A model generated the notes under the pieces. The model did not search any database. It had not been told where the DNA came from and saw nothing but the letters and a program-made list of their open reading frames with translations. The position numbers and the translations under genes are program-made. A stretch of 64,000 nt of DNA, from contig NZ_JACCJZ010000013.1 in assembly GCF_013425765.1 (NCBI RefSeq), forward strand, positions 248,001-312,000. The letters run 5' to 3'. Each line of letters begins with the position of its first letter. Within the stretch, counting starts at the first letter, position 1. Below are positions 1 to 10,200 of the stretch, in pieces. Source of the stretch: Luteimonas deserti (GTDB lineage: Bacteria > Pseudomonadota > Gammaproteobacteria > Xanthomonadales > Xanthomonadaceae).

Positions 1-218
1 ACTGCGACGCCTGCAGGCTGCGTGCCGACGGGTTTGCGGCGGCGGGCGTCGGCGATCCGACCCGCTACGTCGCGGGCTGACTGCATCGAACGGTCCCGAT
101 TCGCAACCGGCGGTGCGGGGGGAATCGTCGGGCACGGGATGTCCGCTGTCGGCAGGGCGACGCGGTCCTCACGGGCCGTACGTAGGGTAGGCGACCTCTC
201 TCTCCGATGGAGTGCGCC

Positions 219-392
219 ATGGCCCTGAGCGACGAACAACTGCGCATCCTGCGTGCGATCGACACCACGACCGACATCAGCGAGGCGGACACCGACTGGG
301 CGGTGAATTCCGGTTTCGCCGTGCTCGCCGAAGATGGCGATATCGACCTGACCCAAAGCGGGCGCGAAGCCTTGGACGCCCGCGCGGAGTAA
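219..392 (+). CDS. Small acidic hypothetical protein (57 aa)
   Basis: An uncharacterised small protein without a recognised domain. The sequence starts MALSDEQLRILRAI and is rich in Asp and Glu with no Cys, signal peptide or membrane segment, so it is probably cytoplasmic; the pattern of a short helix, an acidic middle and a closing helix could be a small winged-helix-like fold, but this is a guess. I chose the ATG at 219 because GGAG at 209-212 lies six bases before it; the ATG at 207 overlaps that ribosome site and is less likely. It stands alone upstream of the tRNA-Lys gene. Codon use matches the surrounding genes, which supports real coding. Confidence 0.55.
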   Translation: MALSDEQLRILRAIDTTTDISEADTDWAVNSGFAVLAEDGDIDLTQSGREALDARAE

Positions 393-875
393 TCGTCACC
401 CGCATGCGCGGGCGGCGGCGCGGCCGTTGCAGCCGATGTGGATGGAAGCGGCCGTGACCGGCCGTCATCCAGGCGAACCGACGGGGGCGACGCAGTACGG
501 TGTGCCTCCGCGGAATGAGCCTGGCGTCTTGCGCCGAACGCTGGTGCACAGGCCGATCGCTGCACGAACCCAGGCTCCGGTGGCGCAGCCGAAGCGGACG
601 TGCACGCGTGCACCGGGCTGGCCGCCGCTCCTGCCGCGAAGAAATTTTTCCAGCCCCGGGTTCCGGCGCGCGCTTGGCCTCCGCGCCAGCATGTTCGATC
701 GGGGCTGCCCGCCGCGGATGTCCGAGGCCCGGATCTGGAGAGCCGTGCCTGCCCGATGCGAAATCGTTACAATGCGGCCCGTACACGCTGCAGGATCGGG
801 CGTGTCGCCGCGACGCGATCGTCGCAGGGATGTGGCGCCGCGCCGTGCGCGGTCGTGATATCCCGTCGTGTCTCC
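393..875. other. Non-coding interval before tRNA-Lys
   Basis: About 480 bases without a convincing gene; the open frames here are GC-driven and lack ribosome sites. A short palindrome (CCCGCATGCGCGGG near 400) just after the upstream stop may end its transcript. TACAAT at 768-773 resembles a -10 box and could serve the tRNA, although no clear -35 element sits at the right spacing. Confidence 0.4.
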
Positions 876-951
876 GGGTCGTTAGCTCAGTCGGTAGAGC
901 ATCGGACTTTTAATCCGCTGGTCGATGGTTCGAATCCATCACGACCCACCA
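876..951 (+). tRNA. tRNA-Lys (anticodon TTT)
   Basis: Complete tRNA cloverleaf with encoded CCA. The seven-base acceptor stem GGGTCGT pairs with ACGACCC, the D arm contains AGCTCAGTCGGTAGAGC, the anticodon loop CTTTTAA places TTT at 909-911, and the T arm reads ATGGTTCGAATCCAT. It reads both AAA and AAG codons. The outermost anticodon-stem pair (902 T with 918 C, positions 27-43) is a mismatch, whereas a wobble or Watson-Crick pair is usual there; the rest of the stem is paired, so I regard the gene as functional. Confidence 0.97.
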
Positions 952-1140
952 ACGTCTTCGCGGGCTTTGCCGCTGTGCTGTTGGCGCAGTGCAATGGAGC
1001 CGCGCGCGCTGCGCATGCGACGCGGTGCGAACTCGGCGCGCAGCGTGTCGCGCAGTGTGCCCGCACGTCGACGCCGGCGATGGCGCGCGGACGAAACCCG
1101 TCGACGACGCTCGATCGCGGTTGCTATGGTCTCATCGTCG

Positions 1141-1854
1141 ATGGGGCAGGTGACGGGACGCTGGGTGAACGAGACGAACGGTGCCGTGCGGATCGCGGTC
1201 GTGGAGGACGACGACGAGCTGCGCGAGGCGATCCTCGTGCCGTTGCTGCGCCAGGCGGGTCACGAAGTGGTGGGGATGGGATCCGCGCTGGACCTGTACC
1301 GCGATCTGGTGGCCAGCCGCTACGACCTGGTCCTGCTCGACGTGGGCCTCCCCGACGAGGACGGCGTCGCCATCGCCGGGCATCTGCGCGGGGTCGCGCC
1401 CGATATCGGACTGGTGATGTTGAGCGGCTATTGCTCCGAGGCCGATCGCCTGCGCGGCCTCGAGGCGGGCGCCGATGCCTATCTGGCCAAACCGGTCGAG
1501 TCCGGGGTGTTGCTGGCGACCATCGAGAATCTGGTCCGCCGGCTTGCGCCCCAGGCCGTACAGCCGAAGGGCTGGCGCTTCGACGAGCAGGGCTGGCGGG
1601 TCGTGCTGCCGGATGGCCGGTCGTTCGAGATGAGCCTCGTCGAACAGCAGTTGCTCCGGTGCCTGGCGGCCTCGCCGGGGAACGCGGTGCCGAGGGAGCG
1701 GATCATCGCGGCGCTGACTTCCGATCCACACGGATTCGATCCGCACAGGTTGGAGATGCTGGTGCACCGCCTGCGGCGGAAATGTCGCGACACCACCGGC
1801 GAGGAGCTCCCGCTGCGGGCTGTTCGCGGCGTGGGCTACCTGCTGGCCTGGTAG
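1141..1854 (+). CDS. Response regulator with winged-helix DNA-binding domain
   Basis: OmpR/PhoB-type transcription factor. The N-terminal receiver domain has the acidic pocket in VVEDDDEL, the phosphoacceptor Asp67 in LVLLDVGLPDEDG and the conserved Lys in AYLAKPV. The C-terminal trans_reg_C winged helix covers roughly residues 145-237 and ends in the typical AVRGVGYLLAW. The start is uncertain: ATG at 1126, ATG at 1141, and GTG at 1150 or 1165 are all in frame; the last has GGGA six bases upstream, and the receiver domain proper starts at about residue 17 from the start chosen here. No kinase is adjacent on this strand, but a histidine kinase lies 10.5 kb downstream beyond the envelope operon, which makes the two a plausible pair. 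It is the nearest regulator to that operon. Confidence 0.88.
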   Translation: MGQVTGRWVNETNGAVRIAVVEDDDELREAILVPLLRQAGHEVVGMGSALDLYRDLVASRYDLVLLDVGLPDEDGVAIAGHLRGVAPDIGLVMLSGYCSEADRLRGLEAGADAYLAKPVESGVLLATIENLVRRLAPQAVQPKGWRFDEQGWRVVLPDGRSFEMSLVEQQLLRCLAASPGNAVPRERIIAALTSDPHGFDPHRLEMLVHRLRRKCRDTTGEELPLRAVRGVGYLLAW

Positions 1855-2154
1855 CGGCGCACCTGGGCGGCCGGTCCGGGCCGTCGAACCGCGCGGATCT
1901 CGAAGTCGCCGACGGGCAATCGATCGATTCTCACCGCACGTGAGGTTTCGCAATTCTGCGTGCGTGATTCCCCCCGCTGCCACGCCGATACTGCGCGCCG
2001 CCAGTTCCGTCCGCATCGCTCGTGGTGCCGGGACACGCGCCGGGGAACGCACGCGCACGGTCGCGTGCCGTTGAACAGCGGCATCACACGGACGCGTCGA
2101 CGTCCGGAATGAGGACACGCGCCGTTTCGGACGGCCGCGGACGAGGGGTCGAAC
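1855..2154. promoter_or_regulatory. Leader region of the DUF11 envelope operon
   Basis: A 300-base non-coding gap between the response regulator and the giant surface-protein gene. It must hold the operon promoter, but I see no confident -35/-10 pair and no clear direct-repeat operator for the adjacent regulator. The downstream gene has a good ribosome site, GAGGGG, seven bases before its GTG start. Confidence 0.35.
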
Positions 2155-5100
2155 GTGATCGAGAAAACGCATTCCAGTCGCGCCCGGGCACTCATGTCCG
2201 GGCTTCTCGTCACGCTGGTGTCGACGCTGGTCGTCGGCGCGTCGCACCTCGCGCTGGCGCAGTCCGCCACCGTCACGAACGTCGCGACCGTCGCTGCGCC
2301 TCAGGGGCTCAACGACATCGATCCTTCGAGCGATACCAGCAGCGTGACGATCACGCTCTCGGCACCCGACGTCGACTTCTGCGCCGCGGGCGATATCTAC
2401 AACATCATCAACGGGGCAGGGCTGTACCGGTATTCGACCGCGCTGGGCAGCGATGCCCGTGTCGCCGCGCTGGACGTGAGTCTGGGGACCGACCTCAACG
2501 CGCTGATGATCGATCCCGGCGTCGATCGCAGCCGCCTGCTGTTCCATGCGGCCGGCACGGGCATCGTCTGGGCCTACGACCCTACGCATCCGGTCACACC
2601 GGGCTGGTACCAGACGGGCGCCGTGGTCAATGCGAACCTGCCGCGTGCGGGCATGACACGCGACGGTGTCGGTTACTTGGTCACGGCGGTGTCGGGTCCT
2701 GCGGATGCGCCCGTGGCGCAGATGTACCGGCTCGAGCGCAATGGCGCGTACGGGTACTCCATCAGCGGCCCGATGCCGCTGACCTACGACGTCAACCCGA
2801 CCGATCGCGGCTCGGGGGACATCGCATTCGACGCCCAGGGCATCGGCTGGCTGGTGGCGGGGGCCGACCTGTACCGGGTGGACGTCGCGGCCGGCACGGC
2901 CACGCGACAGCAGAACTTCAGCGGCGCCCCGGCCGGGGTGAACTACGCGGGCGCGGCCTTCGGCGCGGACGACCGCCTCTATGTGGTGGTCAATTCCAGC
3001 GGCGCCTATTACGCCATGGACCTGGCAGCAGGCACCATGACGCCTGCCGGCAGCTCCTCGAGCGGCGCGGGGCGCGATCTCGCCTCCTGCGGGTTCCCCG
3101 ATATCCAGCCCGCGCAGCTGCAGGTCGAGAAGACGCTGGCTTCGATCACCCGCGACGGCACGATCGTGGCGCCGGGCACGATCGCCGCGCCGGGCGACCT
3201 GCTGACCTACGCCATCGAAGTCCGCCATGTCGGCGGCACCCAGGCGGCGACGCTCTTCCCGGGCGCGGTGGTCGAAACGGTGCCGGCCTTCACCAGCCGC
3301 CCCGCCGCGGCCGACGACTTCACCTGCACCGGCACGGCGTGCACGAATACCCAGCTGCGCAACATTGCAGTGGGTGCCAGCACCACCTTCCGATTCTCGG
3401 TGGTCGTCGATCCGGACCTGCCCGCGACCGTCACCGAGATCGCCAACGCGGTGACCGTCACGGGGATCGACTGCACGGCGCCCGGCAACGACTGCAGCGA
3501 ACTCACGCCGGTCGATTCCAGCCCGTCGCTCGCCTCCAGCAAAACCTTGACCGCCGTCAATGGCGCGCCACCGGCCGGCCCGGTTGAGCCCGGTGACGTG
3601 CTGACCTACACGGTGGTCGCAAGCAACACCGGCAACGTGGTCCTGCCGACGGTCGTCGTCGAGGACAGCCGCATCACCCCGGCGACGGTCACCTGCGCGC
3701 CGCTCGCCCCGGGATCGGCCTGCAGCCTGGTGGGTCTCTACACCGTGACGTCCGCGGACATCGCCGCCGGCACCATCCGCAACACCGCGGTGGTCACGAC
3801 GCCCGATACGCCGTCGGTGTGCCCGGCCGGCGCGACGGATCCCGTCTGCCGTCCGGTGCTCGAGATTCCGACGGTGCCCGCGACCCCCGCATTGACCATC
3901 GTCAAGACGGCAGGCGCGCCGAGTGGCGACAGCGCTGGCAGCACGATCGACTACAGCTTCCTAGTCACCAACACCGGCAACGTCACCCTGGATGCCATCG
4001 CGATCGACGACGACCGCCTGGATGCAGCGGCCGTCTGCCCGGTCACGACGCTGGCGCCCGGCGCCACCACGACCTGCACCGGCACGCACACCATCACCCA
4101 GGCCGAAGTCGACGCCGGTGAGGTGCTGAACACGGCGACCGCCACCGGCACCACGCCGGGCGGCGGCACGACGACCAGCCCGCCTGACGACGCCGACGTG
4201 CCGCTCTCGGCCACGCCGGGTCTGAGCATCGTCAAGACGGCAGGCGTGCCGGGCGGCAACACCGCGGGCAGCACGATCGACTACAGCTTCGTGGTCACCA
4301 ACACCGGTGGGGTCACCCTGACCGGGATCGCGATCGATGACGACCGGCTCGATGCACCGGCCGTGTGCCCGGTCACGACGCTGGCGCCGGGCGCCACCAC
4401 GACCTGCACCGGCACGCACACCATCACCCAGGCCGAGGTCGACGCGGGCGAGGTGCTGAACACCGCGACCGCCACCGGCACCACGCCGGGCGGCGGCACG
4501 ACGACCAGCCCCCCGGACGACGAGAACGTGGTGCTCGAGCGGCGCCCGGCGCTGACCACCGAGAAGGCGTTGACGTCGAACGCCGACGAGGACGGCACCG
4601 GCACGGTCACGCTCGGCGACACGCTGACCTACACGGTCAGTGCGACCAACAGCGGCACGGTCACGCTGACCGATGTGGTTATCCAGGACAGCCGGATCAC
4701 GCCGGCGAGCGTGACCTGCGCCGCTCTGGCCCCGGGCGCGCGTTGCCTGCTGGTCGGGACCTACGTGGTCACCCGGGCCGATGTCGTCGCGGGCCAGGTG
4801 CTCAACATCGCCGCGGTCACGACCGGTGAGCCCGGCATCTGCCCGGCCGGCGATCCCTCGCCTGTGTGCAATCCGTCGGTCGCGATCGAGGTCGTGCCCT
4901 ACGAGATCGACGCGGTCGACGACAGCACCACGACCGGGCAGAACACCCCGGTCCGGATTCCGGTGCTGGACAACGACACGCTGAACCGCAATCCGGTCGA
5001 TCCGGACGCGGTGACGCTCGACGAGGTGACCCCGCCGACCAACGGCCGCATCACCGTCAACCCGGACGGCACGATCACCTACACGCCGGATCCGGGCTTC

Positions 5101-7209
5101 TCCGGCGAGGACCGCTTCGTCTACCGCATCTGCGAGATCGCGAACCCCGACAACTGCGACATCGCGACGGTGACGATCACCATCCGCCCGAACGTGGTCG
5201 AGGCGATCGACGACGACGCCGGCACGGTGGAGCCGGGTGTGCCGACGCCGGTGGTCGTGGTCGATAACGACCGCAGCACCGGGGCGCCGCTGGATCCGGG
5301 CTCGGTGACGATCGTCACGCCACCCGGCCACGGCACCGTGGCCTGCACGGGCGGCATCTGCACCTACACGCCGCGGTTCGGGTTCACGGGCCAGGACAGC
5401 TTCGTCTACCGCGTCTGCGATACCTCGTTCCCGGTGCCGGTCTGCGATACGGCCACGGTGACGGTGCGCGTGGAAGGCCAGGCGCCGTTGCGGGTGAGCA
5501 AGTCCGCGGCCGTGCGCGAGGTCAAGGTGGGCGATCTCGTGCGCTACACGGTGACGGTGGAGAACATCGGCAACGTCAGCGTCGCCGGCGCGCATGTCCT
5601 CGATACGCCGGCGCAGGGCTTCAGCTACGTCGACGGGTCGATCGCGTCCTCGAACGGGCGTGCGCTGACGGTCTCGGGCCACAACCCGATCCGGATCGGC
5701 AGCTTGGATCTCGCCCCCGGCGAGCGGATCGAGCTCACCTATCTGATGCGCGTCGGCGCGGGCATCCGGGCCGGCACCCATCTCAACCGGGCACTGGCCC
5801 AGACCGGCGACGGCATCGCGCTGTCCAACGTCGCCACGGCCCAGGTGCAAACGGCGTTCGATCCGCTGCTCGACGACAGCCTGGTCTTCGGCACGGTGTT
5901 CGACGATCGCAACGGCGACGGCTGGCAGGCGAGTGCGGCCATGCGCGGCGTGCACGTGCAGGGCGGATTCGCACCCGGCGCCTACATCGCCGGTTCGACG
6001 ACGGTCGACCGCGGTGCGGGGCCACAGCCGGTCGCCGATGCCAGCGCACCGTTGCTGCGCGGACTGGCGCTGGGTGAGGTGGCCGGCCGGCAATCGGCGG
6101 CCGATCCGGCCGAGGCACGCCAGGTCACGATCCGCCAGCGCCTGCGCGCAGCCGACTTCACCGGCGACTTCGTGCTGACCAGCCGCGAGGGCGTGACGCT
6201 GCGCATGGCCGCCGACGGCAGCACGCGCCTCGAACGCAGCGGAGAGGCGGCTGCGGGCCGTTCCGCCGCCGAACCCACGGTCACGCGGCGCGTGCTGCGC
6301 GATGCGGATGGCGTCGCCGTGGAGTATGTCGTCGCCAACGCGGGCATCGACGAGCGCGGCATTCCGGGCGTGCGCATCGCCGCGGTGGAGGGGCTGCTGA
6401 TCGAGACCGACCAGTACGGCCGCTACCACCTGGTCGACGTGCCCGGCGGCAACGCGCGGCGTGGCCGCAACTTCATCCTCAAGGTGGATCCTGCAACGCT
6501 GCCCGCGGGCAGTGCGTTCACCACGGCCAACCCGCTGCTGCGTCGCGTGACCCCGGGTCTGCCGGTGCGCTTCGATTTCGGTGTGCGGCTGCCGGTGGTC
6601 GAGCTGCAGGGCGGTCGGGAGACCGTGGAACTGGAGCTGGGCGAGGTGCTCTTCGAGCCCGACAGCAGCGTGCTGCGCGAGGCCCATCTGTCGGCGATCG
6701 ATGCGATGGCGGTGCAGGTGGACCGTCACGGCGGCGGCAGCGTGATCATCACCGGGGAGGGCGAACACCAGGCGCTCGCGTTCGCCCGCGCGGCGTCGGT
6801 GCGCGATGCGCTGCAGGCGCGGATCGATCCTGCGGCGGCGGCTGCGCTGCAGGTCGAACTGCGCACCCGCGTCGATGATCCGCATGCGCTCGTGGCCGGC
6901 GTCGACGCCAGCGGTGTGCTGCTCGCGAAGGTGCTGTTCGACACGGACAGGGCCGAGATCCGTCCGGAGTTCGAAGCCCTGCTCGATGCGGTGGCGCGTC
7001 GGCTCGATGCGCTCGGCGGTGGACAGGTGGGCATCGTCGGTCACACCGATGTGCGCGGTTCGCATGCCTACAACGTGGATCTCGGGCTGCGTCGGGCCCA
7101 GGCGGTCTTCGATGCGCTGTCCACGCGCCTGAGCCCGGAGGTGCGGGCGAGGGTCCGGGTGGACGCCAGCCGGGATCCGTCCGCTCCGGTCGGGGAGGCT
7201 CGGAAGTGA
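2155..7209 (+). CDS. Giant secreted DUF11-repeat protein with OmpA-like C terminus
   Basis: A 1684-residue envelope protein. A signal peptide ends near HLALAQ (about residue 36). Residues 40-320 look like a beta-propeller or WD/NHL-like region. Then come several DUF11-type beta-sandwich repeats (about 322-900) that start with signatures such as LTIVKTAG and contain paired cysteines. Two cadherin/Big-type Ig domains follow (AVDDSTTTGQNTPVRIPVLD near 919 and a second near 1016), another DUF11 domain (about 1112-1225), an SdrD-B-like segment with VFDDRNGDG near 1243, and an OmpA-like peptidoglycan-binding region (about 1490-1660, with IVGHTDVRGSHAYN). The OmpA end probably holds it to peptidoglycan; whether the repeats reach the surface is inferred. 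Start is a GTG with GAGGGG seven bases upstream. It overlaps or abuts the next gene, so the two are translationally linked. Confidence 0.85.
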   Translation: MIEKTHSSRARALMSGLLVTLVSTLVVGASHLALAQSATVTNVATVAAPQGLNDIDPSSDTSSVTITLSAPDVDFCAAGDIYNIINGAGLYRYSTALGSDARVAALDVSLGTDLNALMIDPGVDRSRLLFHAAGTGIVWAYDPTHPVTPGWYQTGAVVNANLPRAGMTRDGVGYLVTAVSGPADAPVAQMYRLERNGAYGYSISGPMPLTYDVNPTDRGSGDIAFDAQGIGWLVAGADLYRVDVAAGTATRQQNFSGAPAGVNYAGAAFGADDRLYVVVNSSGAYYAMDLAAGTMTPAGSSSSGAGRDLASCGFPDIQPAQLQVEKTLASITRDGTIVAPGTIAAPGDLLTYAIEVRHVGGTQAATLFPGAVVETVPAFTSRPAAADDFTCTGTACTNTQLRNIAVGASTTFRFSVVVDPDLPATVTEIANAVTVTGIDCTAPGNDCSELTPVDSSPSLASSKTLTAVNGAPPAGPVEPGDVLTYTVVASNTGNVVLPTVVVEDSRITPATVTCAPLAPGSACSLVGLYTVTSADIAAGTIRNTAVVTTPDTPSVCPAGATDPVCRPVLEIPTVPATPALTIVKTAGAPSGDSAGSTIDYSFLVTNTGNVTLDAIAIDDDRLDAAAVCPVTTLAPGATTTCTGTHTITQAEVDAGEVLNTATATGTTPGGGTTTSPPDDADVPLSATPGLSIVKTAGVPGGNTAGSTIDYSFVVTNTGGVTLTGIAIDDDRLDAPAVCPVTTLAPGATTTCTGTHTITQAEVDAGEVLNTATATGTTPGGGTTTSPPDDENVVLERRPALTTEKALTSNADEDGTGTVTLGDTLTYTVSATNSGTVTLTDVVIQDSRITPASVTCAALAPGARCLLVGTYVVTRADVVAGQVLNIAAVTTGEPGICPAGDPSPVCNPSVAIEVVPYEIDAVDDSTTTGQNTPVRIPVLDNDTLNRNPVDPDAVTLDEVTPPTNGRITVNPDGTITYTPDPGFSGEDRFVYRICEIANPDNCDIATVTITIRPNVVEAIDDDAGTVEPGVPTPVVVVDNDRSTGAPLDPGSVTIVTPPGHGTVACTGGICTYTPRFGFTGQDSFVYRVCDTSFPVPVCDTATVTVRVEGQAPLRVSKSAAVREVKVGDLVRYTVTVENIGNVSVAGAHVLDTPAQGFSYVDGSIASSNGRALTVSGHNPIRIGSLDLAPGERIELTYLMRVGAGIRAGTHLNRALAQTGDGIALSNVATAQVQTAFDPLLDDSLVFGTVFDDRNGDGWQASAAMRGVHVQGGFAPGAYIAGSTTVDRGAGPQPVADASAPLLRGLALGEVAGRQSAADPAEARQVTIRQRLRAADFTGDFVLTSREGVTLRMAADGSTRLERSGEAAAGRSAAEPTVTRRVLRDADGVAVEYVVANAGIDERGIPGVRIAAVEGLLIETDQYGRYHLVDVPGGNARRGRNFILKVDPATLPAGSAFTTANPLLRRVTPGLPVRFDFGVRLPVVELQGGRETVELELGEVLFEPDSSVLREAHLSAIDAMAVQVDRHGGGSVIITGEGEHQALAFARAASVRDALQARIDPAAAAALQVELRTRVDDPHALVAGVDASGVLLAKVLFDTDRAEIRPEFEALLDAVARRLDALGGGQVGIVGHTDVRGSHAYNVDLGLRRAQAVFDALSTRLSPEVRARVRVDASRDPSAPVGEARK
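3892..4551 (+). repeat. Two near-identical 330-base tandem repeats in the DUF11 gene
   Basis: Copy 1 spans 3892-4221 and copy 2 spans 4222-4551, each encoding one 110-residue DUF11 domain that begins IVKTAG and ends TTTSPPDD. The second halves are almost the same at the nucleotide level, differing mainly at third positions, while the flanking DUF11 units have diverged. This indicates a recent duplication or gene conversion and a site where domain number may vary between strains. Confidence 0.85.
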
Positions 7210-7223
7210 AAGGGAACCGGATC

Positions 7224-10200
7224 ATGAAGAGGAAGCTGCTCGACGCAGCGCTGCTGGCCGCACTGGCTGGCATGGCATCGCCGGCCACGCTGGCGCAGGC
7301 GTCCAGCGAGTCGCCAACGGCCGCAGCGGACTGCGATGCGTCAGGTTGCGACAGCAACGGGGCGCTGCTGTTCCGCCTGCGGACCCGCAGCTTCGACCAG
7401 CCGGTCACCCTCGGCACCACGGCAGGCTCGTCGTCGGAGGCACTTCAGCCCGACCGCCGCGTCAGCATCGCGCTCGATCAGCCGGGTCGCGCCACCGCGC
7501 TCGGCCGGTTCTCGGTGCAGCTACCGGGTGGCGGCATCATCTGGGCGACCGAGGATCCCGACATCGGCCTGCCGGAGCTCTCGGTCTCGGCGCCCTCGCT
7601 GGTTGCGTTCGATGGCGGCCGCATCGTCGAGCCGGTGCGCTTCGTCGCGCGCAGCAACTACATCGATTTCATCGACCGCCTCGAGGTCACCGTCTATCGC
7701 GCCGCGGATGCCGATCTCATCGAGCCGATCGCGCAATTCGAACTGCCGCGCAGCGCCGTGGCCGACACCCAGTGGGACGGCATGCTGCCGCAGGGCCGAC
7801 AGTTCCGCGCGGGCGACGAGCTGGTCTACGTGCTGCGTGCATACGATGCCAGCGGCAGTTTCGACGAGACCTATGTCCAGCGCCTGCAGCTGGTCAGCCC
7901 GGCCGAAGCCGAGCGCGGCGCGCAGACGCTGCGTCAGAGCGCCGAGCGTGGACTGGGCCTGGCCCTGGGCGCCGAGCAGGCCGAAACGCAGGCGCTGGTC
8001 GACAACGTGTTCTCGGGCAGTGGGCTGCGCCAGCAGAACATTCCCGTCTACGGCTCGCGCGTGCGCATCACCGGCCGGAACCTGCCGGAAGGCCAGTCGC
8101 TGCTGATCAATGGCGAGCCGTATCCGGTCGACCTGGAGCGCACGTTCGTCGCCGAGTATCTGATGCCGGTCGGTCAGCACCGGTTCGACATCGGCCTGCG
8201 CGGCCGTGGCGGCGAAGTCGCCACGCATGCGCTCGATGTCGACGTCAGCGGCCGTTATTTCTTCGGCGTCGGCATCGCCGATGTCACCGTGTTCCAGAAC
8301 AAGGCCAGCGGTCCCGGCCGCGAGATGGCACTGGCTGGACGCGAGAACGACATCCTCAGTGATGGCCGCCTGGCGTTCTACGGCAAGGGCAAGATCGGCG
8401 GCAAGTACCTGATCACCGCGCAGGCCGATACCCAGAACCGTCCGTTGAGTGACCTGTTCGACGGCTTCACCTCGGCCGATCCGCAGGACATCTTCCGCCG
8501 GGTCGATCCGGACCTGTACTACCCAACGTACGGCGACGACTCCACGACCTATCGTGATGTCGACACCATGGGCCGGTTCTACCTGCGCATGGACTGGGAC
8601 AAGAACCAGGCGCTGTGGGGCAACTTCTCCACCGGCCTCACCGGCACGGAATACGGCCAGTATCAGCGTGCGCTCTACGGCGCGGCGCTGGCATGGCGCT
8701 CGCGCCAGTCCAATGTCTGGGGCGATCCCGGCACCGAGCTGCGCGCGTTCGTGTCCGAGGCGCAGACCGCGCCGGGCCACAGCGAGTTCGTGGGCACCGG
8801 CACCAGCCTGTACTACCTGCGCCACACCGATGTGCTGCCCGGCTCGGAGCAGGTCGTGGTGGAAGTCCGCGATCCGACCACCGGTCGTGTCGAGGCGCGC
8901 ACCGTGTTGTTGCGCGGCGCCGACTACGAGATCAACGAACTGCAGGGCCGCATCACCCTGACCCGCGCGCTGACCCAGATCACGCGCGAGAACGTACCGA
9001 CCATCACCCGCGACGCGCCGCTCGACGGCTTCGAGCAGCGCCTGATCGTCGACTACGAATGGGTGCCGAACGGCTTCGACCCCGACGAGATCACCGCCGG
9101 CGTGCGCGGCAAGCACTGGTTCGGTGACCATGTCGGTGTCGGTGCGACTTGGGTCGACGAGAGTCGCGCGGGCGAGGACTACACGATGATGTCGGCCGAC
9201 ATCACCTTGCAGGCCGGCAAGGGCACTTATCTCAAGCTCGAACACAGCCGCACCGAAGCCACCAGTGCACCGGTGTTCTTCTCCGACAATGGCGGCTTCA
9301 CCTTCACCCAGCTCAATCCCGTCGGCCCCCGCGAAGGCGAAGCCAGTGCGGTGGAAGCCCGGGCGAACTTCCGCGAGCTGGGCTGGACGACCAGCGACTG
9401 GAGCACCGGCGCCTGGTGGCGCCGCGTCGACGGGGGCTTCTCGGTCGCGCGCTTCGACATCGGTGCCGATGTCGAGGAGTACGGGGTCGAGGTGCTCGGC
9501 GAGTTCGGTCGCGATGTCGGCGTCTACGCACGCCACAGCCGCGCCGAGCGCGGCGCCGAGACGCTGACCCAGACTCAGGCCACCACCGAATGGCGCCTGT
9601 CCGATGTCGGCACGCTCGCCGCGGAACTGCGGCGCGTGGAAGAAGGTCGCATCGGCGGCGATGCCACCGGCACGCTCGGCGCGCTGCGTTACACGCACCG
9701 CGTCGGGACCGCGCTGGATGTCTACGGCACCGCGCAGTGGACGCTCGACGACGACGGCGGCTATGTCGACAACGACGCCTACACGCTCGGCGGCCGCTAC
9801 AACTTCGCCAACCTGTCGAATGTCGGCGCCGAGGTCACGACCGGCGACCGCGGTGACGCGGCGCAGGTCAATGGCGAGTACCGCCTGACCGCGCAGCACA
9901 GCTTCTACGGTGCCTATACCTATTCGACCGACGCCACCGAGTACGACCCGCTGTTCAACCGCGCACAGCAGAACGGCTGGACGCTGGGCCAGCGCTGGCG
10001 CCTGTCGAACCAGGTCAACGTGTTCAACGAGAGCCAGTTCCTCAAGTCGCGCAACGAGTCGGGCCTGGCCCACACCTACGGCATGGATTTCTATCCGGCG
10101 GTGGGCTGGAACCTCGGCCTGACGCTGTCGGACGGCGAGCTGACCAACCGCGATGGCGGTCAGGTCGACCGGCGCGCGGTCAGCGTCTCGGGCGGCCGCA

